Assembly: GCF_036320965.1 (NCBI RefSeq)
Contig: NC_092250.1
Location: 12,566,600-12,630,599 of the forward strand
From: Panulirus ornatus
Taxonomy: Eukaryota; Arthropoda; Malacostraca; Decapoda; Palinuridae
Direction of reading: 5' to 3'
DNA length: 64,000 nucleotides
The translations under genes and the position numbers were made by a program. The notes under the pieces were generated by a model. That model ran no database searches and had not been told where the DNA came from. It saw only the letters and a program-made list of their open reading frames with translations. Numbering within the stretch: the stretch's first letter is position 1; each line of letters opens with the position of its first letter. Below are positions 11,553 to 22,090 of the stretch, one piece after another.

Positions 11553-11716
11553 TTGGACATCAGATATTCAGATTCGTTTCCTCTTGCTGAATATTGGGTA
11601 CCTTTCGATTTCTTCGGTGGTATTGAAGTGTGTCTTGGACATCGGATATTCAGATTCGTTTCCTGTTGGTGAATATTGGGTACCTTTCGATTTCTTTGGT
11701 GGTATCAAAGTGTGTC
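11553..11716. repeat. 82-bp tandem duplication
   Basis: Two copies start TTGGACATC(A/G)GATATTCAG at 11,553 and 11,635, with about 90% identity. Both hold GAATATTGGGTACCTTTCG. Confidence 0.92.
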
Positions 11717-11879
11717 TTCCACTTCTTTAAGGTTGATATTGCATATCTTACTATAGTTAGTGAGCCAAGTCTCCATGATTGCTATCATGTACTGATAGTA
11801 CCTATTTGTGCAACTGTTTTATTTCTCTGTATTACCTCTGAGGAACTTCTCATTAGTGATGGAGTGTCTCATCTCTGCC

Positions 11880-12136
11880 AAATTTAGGTGAAATACATTG
11901 GAATTACCTGAAGGAATTAGTGCCAGATTTATGTTGAAAATGTTGGAATTACCGGGAAAAGATTACTGTAAATTTTAGGAGGAATGGGTTGGAATTAGCT
12001 GAAGGAATCACTGCCAGTTTTATGTGAAATAGGTTATGATTACCTAGAGGAATTGATACCAATCTTAGGAAGAGCAGGTTGGAATTACCTGAAAGAATTA
12101 CTGCCAATATCAGAAGGAATAAGTTGGCATTTTGAA
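11880..12136. repeat. Degenerate ~59-bp minisatellite, 4-5 copies
   Basis: The unit carries TTGGAATTACCTGAAGGAAT then TACTGCCA and TTATGTGAAAT or TTAGGAAGA variants. Copies differ at many positions, so it is an old array. Confidence 0.8.
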
Positions 12137-12952
12137 AAGAATTTTAAAGTTCTCACTATGAATTCCTGTGGGTTCGCAGTCGATGTTTTACAGAGGAGTT
12201 GCAGAAAAGATGAATCTTTCAGTTTTGTTTACCAAAATGTTTATCACATCTTCTAGGATTCTTTTGAAATGCACGTATTCTCCACCCAGTTGTTCCTCTT
12301 CTTATTCTCTTTTCCTCTCCTGTGTAAATTGAAGTGTAAGCTTCATTATCAGACATTTTCTATGAGGATGCTTTTCACTCGTGAGATACGTATCGGAAGT
12401 GAATTATTAAATGGATATTTTTAGAAATCGTCACAGTCCATTTTGGCTCCCGTCCCAAATATCATTCTGGGAGGATATTAAAATTTTCTATTAATATCTA
12501 TGTTTCAGAAAGCCCTCCATATCTCTCCTACGCTGGGAGTACGATCGTATAAGATCTCTGAAGTTAAATTTCACAATTAATGGACGGCCATTATGCACGC
12601 AAGAGGGTGGGTAAAAGATTGTGATGAATGAATGGGCGAATTGCTAATGAAGTAGTGTGAATCAGTGTCTTCAGTAAGTCGAGGATAACCTCCCAAGATA
12701 AATGAACCCAGTGTAAGTTCTCCCTGGGCAGGGTACCCTACCATACTTCACATGGTTGATTTTGCCATTACGCCATCACACTTTAGGCGAGCCTTTGACG
12801 TTATTCTGTGCACATTTTGCTCCCGAATCAGGCTCTTTGAACTCGTTCTATATAAGATAAAATGCAACACTTACTGGCTCTAAGCATCCAAAGAAAGCTG
12901 GGACTCTATACGTGTATAAAAACCGTTTGAGAAAAAGTACGTTTTGCGATCT

Positions 12953-12953
<1 letters not shown>
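12137..12953. other. Unclassified spacer
   Basis: Apparently unique A/T-rich DNA. No supported ORF, RNA gene or repeat. Confidence 0.4.

Positions 12954-13018
<65 letters not shown>
12954..13018. repeat. (TG)n microsatellite
   Basis: About 32 TG units. Confidence 0.98.
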
Positions 13019-13019
<1 letters not shown>

Positions 13020-13430
13020 TACCCAGGATAAGATATTGTGATATTACTCAAAATTTTCCTTAACAGTGATACAGAAAAAGTCTTAATGGCATCTTAGAGA
13101 ACGTTAATAATCATTATCGCCCTTGAAACGTAAGGGGTTGAACAGATGTATCTAACATATATCATAGATGTATCTCGTATTGTATCTCGTATACATAATT
13201 CACGGAAGAAGTTTGTTCGCTTGTGGTGCAACCAAAAGGGTAATGCACCAACAGCGAGGGGGTTAAAGTAAGCTTTGCGAGGATAAATTTCCATACATTA
13301 GTATTCATTTTGACTACAATAGCTTAACAATTAATGTCACAGGCCAGTGAATTCTCCGGTTTATTTTGTATGAATTCCTTGAACCAGACTGTTGTTACAG
13401 GGAAGGGGGGTTCCTCGTAGACGAAGCCAT
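13019..13430. other. Unclassified spacer
   Basis: A short local repeat (GTATCTCGTAT at about 13,170-13,192) is all I can see. Confidence 0.4.
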
Positions 13431-13591
13431 GAGCTTCCGTGGTGTGGTGGTTTATTTTGTTGGGTGTGTTTCACGCATGGGTACGAACGGGCTCGAGTTT
13501 TGGGTTGGCCAGTCAGCCCACAGGTAATGCAACGGTTCATCCTTCTTTGGGACTGATCGATAGATAGATAGATAGATGAATAGATAGATAG
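13431..13591 (+). mobile_element. tRNA-derived SINE with (GATA)n tail
   Basis: The A-box-like part is CCGTGGTGTGGTGGTTTA. A degraded B box follows at GGGTACGAACGGG. The body has CCAGTCAGCCCACAG and GGTTCATCC, as in the copies at 56,581-56,753 and 62,410-62,536. The tail is GATAGATAGATA (13,557-13,591). Same family as those two copies, but with a different microsatellite at the 3' end. Confidence 0.6.
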
Positions 13592-14047
13592 GGAATTTCT
13601 TTTAACGACAGAGAAATACTCATCATTGACGTGATAAAAGTCCTATTGAATTTGTTTTTAACATAATCTTAGCGACAGACTTACCATGGGAGACTGAAAG
13701 TTACTCCTCACACGAACCAGTTAAAGAAACCGTACCAAGAGAGGTATTACAATGATCAAAAGAGGATCGAACCTTGCCTTTGATACAATTACCAACATTT
13801 TTAACAGGATCGAACCCTGCCTTTGATACAGTTAGCAAAATCATTCTTGTTAAGCTGGAGCCATCTTTTGAAACGGATCATAGATTACTTTGTTCCAAGG
13901 TTGCCTATCGCCGATCGCGAAGGCTGGAGGTAATATTAAGCATTGGATTCTTTGAAGACCAAACGGGTATGGTTTCAGCCAGTAGAATATCAGGATCGGA
14001 AACTAATGACAAGGGAAATCTAAGAAGACAGGATTATAGATAACCAG
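13592..14047. other. Unclassified spacer with a 39-bp near-duplication
   Basis: AGGATCGAACC(T/C)TGCCTT with TGATACA(A/G)TTA occurs at 13,763 and 13,806. The 89-codon frame at 13,774-14,043 has no family signature. Confidence 0.5.
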
Positions 14048-14372
14048 TGCGATGGTGAATATCCAAGATCAAGGGCGTTGGTGAATCACCAGGATTAAGT
14101 ACGATGATGAATCTCCAAAATCAAGTACGTGGCTGACTCTCTAAGACCAAGTTCGTTGCAGAATCTTCAAGATTACGTGCGATGGTGAATTTCCAAAAAT
14201 ACGTACGTTGGTGAATCTCCAAGGTAGGTCACGTTCGCTGGTCACTCTCCAATATCAAGGACATCGGTGAATCTCCAAGGTCACGTTCGCTGGTCACTCA
14301 CCAATATCAAGGACATCGGTGAATCTCCAAGGTCAGGGATGTTGGCGAATCACCAAGATCACGTACGACAAA
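14048..14372. repeat. Degenerate ~30-bp minisatellite
   Basis: The unit is roughly GGTGAATCTCCAAGATCAAG with TACGTT. Two larger copies (CACGTTCGCTGGTCACTC, then CAATATCAAGGACATCGG) lie about 52 bp apart at 14,230-14,330. Confidence 0.82.
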
Positions 14373-14590
14373 GGAATGGGGCTCGCTGCCACCATGAATG
14401 GGACTCTCTTTATTGAAATACCTGGCTGAATCTTTCTGTGGCGTCGTCATCTTTCCCCAAGATATCTCATCGTCAAGCGAACTCAAAACTACTAGAAATG
14501 TGCCAAGAAATAGAAGGAAGATGCTGGAATTTCTAATACCTGTTCATTAAATGCGTAGGTATGTGTATGTGTGTGTTAGTATGGTGTGTG

Positions 14591-14593
<3 letters not shown>

Positions 14594-14685
<92 letters not shown>
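14594..14685. repeat. (CA)n-(TA)n compound microsatellite at a LINE 3' end
   Basis: About 16 CA units pass into about 28 TA units and then the T-rich end of the minus-strand LINE. Confidence 0.95.
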
Positions 14686-14687
<2 letters not shown>

Positions 14688-16381
14688 TTTTTTATTATTT
14701 CATTATACTTGGTCGCTGTCTTCCGCGTTAGCGAGGTAACGCAAGTAAACAGACGAAAGAATGGCCCAACCCATCCACATATACATGTATATACGTAAAC
14801 GCCCACACACTCACATATACATAACATATACATATATACGCATGTACTTATTCATACTTGCTGCCTTCATTCATTTACGTCGTCACCCCGCCACACATTA
14901 AATGGCACCCCCTTCCTCCACGCGCGAATGAGGTAGCGCTAGGAAAAGGCAACAAAGGCCACATTCGTCCACACTCAGTCTCTAGCTGTCATGTGTAATG
15001 CACCGAAACCACAGCTCCGTTTCCTCATCCAGGCCCCACAAAACTCTCCATGCTTTACCCCAAACGCTTCACATGCCCTGGTTCAATCCATTGACAGCAC
15101 ATCGACCTCGGTATACCACATCCTTCCAATTCACTCTATTCCTTGCACGCCTTTCACCCTCCTGTATGTTCAGGCAACGATCGCTCAAAATCTTTTTCAC
15201 TCCATCCTTCCACCTCCACTTTGGTCTCCCACTTCTCCTTGTTCCCTCCACCTCTGACACATATATCCTGTTTGTCAATCTGTCCTTACTCATTCTCTCC
15301 ATGTGACCAAATCATCTCAATACACCCTCTTCTGCTCTCTCAACCACGCTCTTTTTATTACCTCACATTTCTGTTACCCCTTTCGTTACTTGATCGAATC
15401 ACCTCACACCACATAGTGTCCTCAACTGTTTCATTTCCATCACACCCACTCTCCTCCGAGCAACTATATATATAGCCCATTCCTCGCAACCATATAACAT
15501 TGTTGGAACCACTATTCCTTCAAACATACCCATTTTTGCTCTCCGAGATAACGTTCTCGCCTTCCACACATTCTTCAGCGCTCCCAGAACCTTCGCCCCC
15601 TCCCCCACCCAGTGACTCACTTCTGCTTCCATGGTTCTATCCGCTACTAAATCCACTCCCAGATATCTAAAACACTTCACTTCCTCCAGTTTTTCTCCAT
15701 TCAAACTTACCTCCCAATTGAATTGTTCCTCAACCCTACCGTACATAGTAACCTTGCTCTTATTAACATTTGCTCTCGGCTTTCTTCTTTCACACACTAC
15801 CAAACTGAATCACCAACTTCTGCAGTTTCTCACCCGAATCAGCCACCAGCGCTGTATCATCAGCGAACAACAACTAACTCAGTTCCCAAGCCCTCTCATC
15901 CACAACAGACTGTATACTTGCCCTTCCCTCCAACACCCTTGCATTCACCTCCCTAACAACCCCATCCATAAACAAATTAAACAACCGTGGAGACCTCACG
16001 CATCCCTGCCGCAAACCGACATTCACTGGGAACCAATCACTTTCCTCTCTTCCTACTCGTATATAAGCCTTACATCCTTGATAAAAACTTTTCACTGCTT
16101 TTAGCAACTTACCTCCCACATTAAATACTCATAAAAACTTCCACAGAGTATCTCTGTCAACTCTTGTCATATGCCTTCTCCAGTTCCATAAATGCTGCGT
16201 ACAAATCCATTTGTTTTTTTTAGTATTTCTTACATACATTCTTCAAAGCAAACACCTAATCCACACATCCTCTACCACTTCTGAAACCACACTGCTCCTC
16301 CCCAATCTGATTCTCTGTACATGTCTTTATCCTCCCAATCCATACCCTCCCATATAATTTCTCAGAAATACTCAACAAACC

Positions 16382-16627
16382 TTTTCTTTCTTTTCTTTCA
16401 TACTATTCGCCATTTCCCGCATTAGCGAGGTAGCGTTGAGAACAGAGGACTGGGCCCTTGAGGGAATATCCTCACCTGGGCCCCTTCTCTGTTCCCTCTT
16501 TTGGAAAATTAAAAAAAAAAGTGAGAGGGGAGGATTTCCAGCCCCCCGCTCCCTCCCCTTTTAGTCGCCTTCTACGACACGCAGGGAATACATGGGAAGT
16601 ATTCTTTCTCCCCTATCCCCAGGGATA
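16382..16627 (-). mobile_element. LINE-derived short element, full length, inside a LINE
   Basis: Minus strand from TATCCCTGGGGATAGGGGAG (16,627 side) to the tail CTCGCTAATGCGGGAAATGG. It sits in the LINE RT between AACAAAC and TTATACC of the intact copy (compare 37,540-37,550). Its 5' side faces (TA)7 and a second, truncated short element, so two insertions happened at the same spot. Confidence 0.92.
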
Positions 16628-16642
16628 CATATATATATATAT
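16628..16642. repeat. (TA)7 between two short elements
   Basis: Short (TA)n joining the full short element (16,382-16,627) and the truncated one (16,643-16,741). Confidence 0.9.
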
Positions 16643-16741
16643 TCTTTCTTTCTTTCAAACCATTCGCCATTTCCCGCGTTAGCGAGGTAGCACTAAGAAC
16701 AGAGGACTGGGCCTTGGAGGGAATATCCTCACCTGGCCCCC
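16643..16741 (-). mobile_element. LINE-derived short element, 5'-truncated
   Basis: It holds only the 3' tail (CGCTAACGCGGGAAATGGCG on -) and about 55 bp of the inner part. LINE sequence resumes at once at 16,742 (CTATACCTATGTAATATGAA, matching CTTATACCTCTGTAATTTGA at 37,548). Confidence 0.88.
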
Positions 16742-17252
16742 TATACCTATGTAATATGAACACTCACCTTTATCCCCTTTGCCTTTGTACAATAGCACTA
16801 TGCATGCATTCCGCCAATCCTCAGGCACTTCGGCATGAACCATACTTACATTGAATATCCTTTCCAACCAGTCAACAACACAGTCACCCCCTTTTTTAAT
16901 AAATTCCACTGCAATACCATCCAAACTCGCCGCTTTGCCGGCTTTCATCTTCTGCAAAGCTTGCACTACCTCTTCTCTGTTTACCAAACCATTCTCGTAA
17001 ACCCTCTCACTTCGCACACTACCTCGACCAAAACACCCTGTATCAGCCACTCTATCATCAAACACATTCAACAAACCTTCAAAATACTCACTCCATCTCC
17101 GTCTCACTTCACTACTACTTGATATTACCTCCCCATTAGCCTCCTTCACCGATTTTCCCATTTGTTTCCTTGTTTTACGCTCTTTATTTGTCTCTTTCCA
17201 AAACATCTTTTTATTCTCCCTAAAATTTAATGATACTCTGTCTCCCCAACTC

Positions 17253-18345
17253 TCATTTGCCCTCTTTTTTCACCTCTTGCACCTTTCTCTTGACCTCCTG
17301 CCTCTTTCTTTTATACATCTCCCAGTCATTCGCATCACTTCCCTGCAAAAATCGTCCAAACGCCTCTCGCTTCTCTTTCACTAACAGTCTTAACTTTTCA
17401 TCCTTCCACTCAATACCCTTTCTAATCTGCCCACCTCCCACCTTTCTCTTGCCACAGGCATCTTTTGCGCAAGCCATCACTGCTTCCCTAAATCCATCCC
17501 ATTCCTCCCTTACTCCCCATACGTCATTTGCTCTCATCTTTTTCCATTCTTCATTCAATCTCTCCTGGTACTTCCTCACACAAGTCTCCTTCCCAAGCTC
17601 ACTTACTCTCACCACTCTCTTCACCCCAATATTCTCTCTTCTTTTCTGAAAACCTCTACAAACCTTCACCTTTACCTCTACAAGGTAATGATCAGACATC
17701 TCTCCAGTTACCCCTCTCAGCATATTAACATCCAAAAGTCTCTCTTTCATGCGCCTATCAATTAACACGTAATCCACTAACGCTCTCTGGCCATCTCTCC
17801 TTATGTATATCTCTTCTTAAGCCAGCTATTCCCAATCACCAGTCCTTTTTCAGCACACAGTTCTACAAGCCAGTCATTTCCATTTACTATACTGAAGACC
17901 CCATGTACACCAGTTATACCCTCAACTGCCACATTACTCACCCTTGCATTTAAATCACCCATCACTATAACCCGTTCTCGTACATTAAAGCTGCTGACAC
18001 ACTCATTCAGCTGCTCCCAAAACACTTGCCATTCATGATCTTTATTCTCATGCCCAAGTGCATAAGCACTAATAATCACCCATCTCGCTCAATCCACTTT
18101 CAGTTTTACCCATATCAATCCAGAGTTTTCTTTCTTACACTCTGTTACATACTCCCACAACTCCTGCTTCAAGATTAGTGGTACTCCCTCCTTTGCTCTT
18201 CTCCTGTCACCAACCCCTGACTTTGCTCCCAAGACATTCCCAAACCACTCTTCCCCTTTACCCTTGTTTCGTTTCACTCAGAGCCAAAACATCCAGGTTC
18301 CTTTCCTCTAACATACTCCCTATCTCTCCTTTTTTCTCATCTTGG
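17253..18345 (-). pseudogene. LINE AP-like endonuclease domain, frameshifted
   Basis: This domain nicks target DNA to start target-primed reverse transcription. The N-terminal motif RNLDVLALSETK (about 18,265-18,300) contains the metal-binding Glu. A one-base frameshift follows before GVPLILKQEL. Then come MIISAYALGHENKDHEWQVF, GDLNARV (about 17,943-17,963; catalytic Asp and Asn), a further frameshift near 17,810, DYVLIDRR and SDHYLVEVKV (about 17,680-17,700; the conserved SDH). The C-terminal linker is Lys/Arg-rich (KRKRQEVKRKVQEVKK). Each motif matches the better-kept copy at 44,849-45,721. Confidence 0.85.
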
Positions 18346-18485
18346 TTACATCCACACACATTTAGATACACCGATCTGAGCCTTCAAGGAAGATGAGCAC
18401 TCCCTGCATGACTTCTTCTGTCTTTAGTCGCCTTCTACGACACCGGGGAATGCGTGGGAAGTATTCTTTCTCCCTTATCTCCCAT

Positions 18486-18504
18486 TATATATATATATAT
18501 ATAT
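18486..18504. repeat. (TA)n junction tract
   Basis: It joins the 5' head of the LINE at 14,686-18,486 to the 3' end of the next LINE fragment. Confidence 0.9.
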
Positions 18505-19114
18505 GAAACAGACGAAAGAAATGGCCCAACCCACCCCCATACACATGTATATACATACGTCCACACACGCAAATATACATACCTACACAGCTTTCCATGG
18601 TTTACCCCAGACGCTTCACATGCCTTGATTCAATCCACTGATAGCACGTCAACCCCGGTATACCACATCACTCCAATTCACTCTATTCCTTGCCCTCCTT
18701 TCACCCTCCTGCATGTTCAGGCCCCGATCACACAAAATCTTTTTCACTCCATCTTTCCACCTCCAATTTGGTCTCCCTCTTCTCCTCGTTCCCTCCACCT
18801 CCGACACATATATCCTCTTGGTCAATCTTTCCTCACTCATTCTCTCCATGTGACCAAACCATTTCAAAACACCCTCTTCTGCTCTCTCAACCACGCTCTT
18901 TTTATTTCCACACATCTCTCTTACCCTTACGTTACTTGCTCGATCAAACCACCTCACACCACACATTGTCCTCAAACATCTCATTTCCAGCACATCCATC
19001 CTCCTGCGCACAACTGTATCCATAGTCCACGCCTCGCAACCATACAACATTGTTGGAACCACTATTCCTTCAAACATACCCATTTTTGCTTTCCGAGATA
19101 ATGTTCTCGACTTC

Positions 19115-19120
<6 letters not shown>
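18505..19120 (-). mobile_element. 5'-truncated LINE, C-terminal part and short 3' UTR
   Basis: It encodes the last ~160 residues in an open frame (18,649-19,125): KSRTLSRKAKMGMFEGIVVP, MLYGCEAWTMD, WFDRASNVRVREMCG, WFGHMERMSEERL and the RNRVNWSDVVYRG end. The terminal stem-loop present in other copies is missing. The sequence begins at GAAACAGACGAAAG right after (TA)n, so about 38 bp of tail was lost or the copy is recombinant. The 5' end passes into (CA)n(TA)n. Confidence 0.92.

Positions 19121-19189
<69 letters not shown>
19121..19189. repeat. (CA)n(TA)n junction tract
   Basis: About 5 CA then 30 TA units between the truncated LINE 5' end and the tail of the next short element. Confidence 0.95.
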
Positions 19190-19191
<2 letters not shown>

Positions 19192-19410
19192 TTTTTTTTC
19201 ATACTGTTCGCTTTTCCCGCGTTAGCGAGGTAGCGTTAAGAACAGAGGACTGAGCCTTTGAGGGAATATCCTCACTTGGCCCCCTTCTCTGTTCCTTCTT
19301 TTGTAGAATTAAGAACGAGATGGGAGGATTTTTTAGCCCCTATTCCTTCCCCTTTTAGTCGCCTTTACAACATGCAGGGAATACGTGGTAAGTATTCTTT
19401 CTCCCCTATG
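19190..19410 (-). mobile_element. LINE-derived short element
   Basis: The tail CGCTAACGCGGGAAAAGCG is near 19,200-19,230. The head reads GTATTCTTTCTCCCCTAT then GAGAAAGAATAT instead of the usual CCCCAGGGATA, so the 5' end is altered into a local palindrome. Confidence 0.88.
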
Positions 19411-19426
19411 AGAAAGAATATACATA

Positions 19427-19433
<7 letters not shown>

Positions 19434-19517
<84 letters not shown>
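19434..19517. repeat. (TA)n microsatellite
   Basis: About 42 TA units that end the chain started at 14,594. Confidence 0.97.
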
Positions 19518-19520
<3 letters not shown>

Positions 19521-20313
19521 TACAAGCAAGCATTATTGGATTATGCCCTAACTTATAGGCATAGTAAAGAGAGACATTTGAATGTAAACGAGCTTCGAGA
19601 GGTTGGTCTGTCTGAGCGGGAGAAGATGGACGAGTATAGGGTGCTTCAACACCCACAGTTCTCCTCTCTGACGTCGACGGCTAACTCCCAGACACACCTA
19701 GCAATAGTGCGTCAATGATCTCCTGAGACTTGTCCACACTGTGGGGTAAAGCATGTGTTGTATCGAAACCAGCAGTTAGCTTCTCCTCAAAGATCGCTTT
19801 ACGCTGGTACCCCTGGATACGAACGGCGGCGTAATATCTATGGAAAATCTGGAAGTAGTCCAACTTCCTAGTGCACTTGAAACTCTACTGACCTGCCTGC
19901 ATGTTGAGAGAAAAATATAAGAAATTTGATAAAGATAAGACGAACAGAATCTCGTACTTCACTTATGTTATTTATTAATTATTAGTAATTATTCAGTGAT
20001 TATACTTGTTTTTCGACAGTGTTCGTTTTGTGTTCAGCTCTGCAAGTGTGTTTAAACACGTGCCATATGCTTGTTCCATTAACTTATGACCTAAGGTCTA
20101 TATGTCAGGGTTCACAACCCAGACTTGTATATGTTTCACAAGCCTCCCTTACTGGTGCTGTCCAGGAATTGGAGGCGGATGGTGCTAGCTGCACACCTTT
20201 GTTAACCTGTAGTTACTCAGGTATTTCAGGATACATTTCTTTTCTTTAAGTAACCGTGTTTGTGTATGTGTTTTTTCAGTTGAAACTCGTGAACACCATT
20301 GTTGCTTTAACGT

Positions 20314-20317
<4 letters not shown>
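19518..20317. other. Unclassified spacer
   Basis: A/T-rich unique DNA with no supported gene. The longest frames are 60-76 codons without motifs. Confidence 0.4.

Positions 20318-20350
<33 letters not shown>
20318..20350. repeat. (CA)n microsatellite
   Basis: 16 CA units. Confidence 0.97.
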
Positions 20351-20352
<2 letters not shown>

Positions 20353-21814
20353 GTCTCGCCAACAGGTACCTACACGAACATGTAGAAGCCTAACACCATA
20401 AGATAGTCCTATTCATTGCATGACAAATTCAATATAGCAATAGTGAGATCAACATTTGTGGCAAAGAGTGTTGAGGGAATGACAGGAAACGTCTCTCCCA
20501 TAGATTGTATGAGACGCCATTCCCTACTACCACTGAAGATTATAATATTTACCCTTAATAACGTTCACTTGTGTAACGTAAATGATCTTAATGAGACGTA
20601 ATAATGAATTTGTTTGCAATCCAGCTGACAGTGCAGGTCAGGCACTGTAACGGGATGGTTTGACCTTAAAAGTTCCAGCCATGTGTGTAGCTTTGTTGCC
20701 TCACGTCTGATTCACCGATTCGGTATGTGTCACCTTAAACAAACGTTTGAAAACGTAAGACTTCACTTAAGTAAACCCCCGAAGACTCCGCTTCGAATAA
20801 TGAACCACTTCTTTGCACGAAAGATCGTTGCTCACTTCACGGGACAGTATTTAGTATTTTGTAATGGGACTCTGACACTGTAGAAGTTAAGACTAGCATT
20901 TACTTCAGGTATATGGCTTCATGCTGAAGTGTAGGTCTTTGAATCGGTGTGTTCATTCCTGAAAAGGCACTGGATGTTCAGAGTGGCCAGGGTGACTAGA
21001 ACTGCCATCAACCCAGGTTAAAACGACGGAAGGCTTATGAACACTTGGCGAGAGTGGAGGAGGAAGAAGCGATCACAGGAGACCCTTATGCAGGTGAAAT
21101 TTTCAGTGACCACTTGATATCGTAGCATATGCAGTGATGTTCTACTGTCTGTGTGGTCATAGCCATCAAAACACTGAACTTGTATTGTGGGCTGTTTATT
21201 ATCTTTTAGCGTAAATGCAGAATTTAGTTTCTGTGTTATACTTCCGTCTTGTACAAGCCTTATAGTGTTATTATCAGGAACCGGAGAAATGGATAAACGA
21301 GAAGAGGATTTATGTTAGAATTTTTCGTACATTGGTCACCTATAAGGAGTACGTGGATCTCTCAAGACTTGATCACTTTCCGATTTATGCCTCGCTCATG
21401 AGTGTGTTGCTGGAGCTAACCAACTGGTGGCGCAAGGTCTCCAGCAGCGTGGCTCCTGCCTTCACAGAGGAAACTCACCAACCATCTCGCTCCAGTGAGT
21501 CTGCACTTATATGCTGGTTCATAACATCGGAGTTCGTGCAGTCCAGCTGATATCTCGCCCTGATTCATTGCGATCTCGACTGGCCTTGCCAGTAGGGAAC
21601 ATCCTACGGACTCCATTCGTCCGAATATTTTTGGAACGGAAAACACTGCCTCTCGCTTGTGACTGAGTGACTAGCACCAGTCATCAACCCTGATACGTTC
21701 CATCAGCAAACACTGCCGGGAGGGCGGAAGCGGACGCAGATAAAGTGAAAAAATGAATATGCTAAAAAAAAAAAAGTTGATTAAAAGTCAAGAGAGAAGA
21801 ATACTGGATCAGAT
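20351..21814. other. Unclassified spacer
   Basis: No repeat unit and no motif in the short frames (61-76 codons). Confidence 0.4.
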
Positions 21815-22090
21815 GTGAGTCCACTATTCCCGGCGTAGTGAACCTCCCAAAAGACAAAGGACAGCGGTCCGTCACCCATTGGAACATCTAGTGGACCAGT
21901 ACGGCGTTCCATTTCCCATGTCTATATTGGATCAACATAGACATGAGTCATCACCCACATGAAGATAGTGAACCAGTGACGTATCAACTTGCCACACGGG
22001 TTCTGTGGTGAACCAATAGGACGACGGTCCATCATCAGGCTCAGGTCTTAGTGGACCAGTGTAGTGGTCCAGCACCCAATGTGAGGAGAA
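21815..22090. repeat. Very degenerate array around GTGGACCAGT
   Basis: GTGGACCAGT, GTGAACCAGT, GTGAACCAAT and GTGGACCAGT recur every 60-120 bp with partial flanking similarity (GGTCCATCA, GGTCCAGCA). It leads into the clean 22-bp array. Confidence 0.5.

Larger units (their letters stand above)
15069..17206 (-). pseudogene. LINE reverse transcriptase and C-terminal domain, broken
   Basis: Reading from 17,206: the pre-RT region FWKETNKERKTRKQMG, then the RT fingers with KMKAGKAASLDGIAVEFIKK. The frame is interrupted after CIVLLYKGKGDK by the short elements at 16,382-16,741. Beyond them are NVGLRQGCVRSPRLFNLFMD (15,960-16,030) and the FADD catalytic box at 15,856-15,867. The C-terminal part has MLYGCEEWA, then ERRARNRVNWKDVVYRG. 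Several frameshifts lie near 15,400, 15,810 and 16,120. A shift and loss around 15,300-15,400 breaks the HMERMS region. Confidence 0.85.
14686..18486 (-). mobile_element. Near full-length RTE-like LINE, with short elements inserted
   Basis: This is the most complete copy in the window. Minus-strand order is: 5' head (18,486-18,423; GTGTCGTAGAAGGCGACTAA region), endonuclease, reverse transcriptase, C-terminal domain, long 3' UTR (14,860-15,010), tail stem-loop CCTCGCTAACGCGGAA at about 14,720 and (TA)n. Without the inserted block at 16,382-16,741 it measures about 3.4 kb, close to usual RTE length. It has frameshifts and stops in every domain. The 5' UTR lacks about 100 bp relative to the short element's head. 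The 5' end abuts (TA)n and the LINE tail at 18,505, so it belongs to the chain that runs to 19,517. Clade is inferred from the CFDP2-like endonuclease and from the WFGHMERM C-terminus. Confidence 0.88.

Noticed and set aside
18423..18486. Firm HDV-like ribozyme call
   Set aside because: A 7-bp P1-like pairing, a P4-like hairpin and CTAAA can be found, but no P2/P3 pair fits the required nested double pseudoknot, so it stays a hypothesis.
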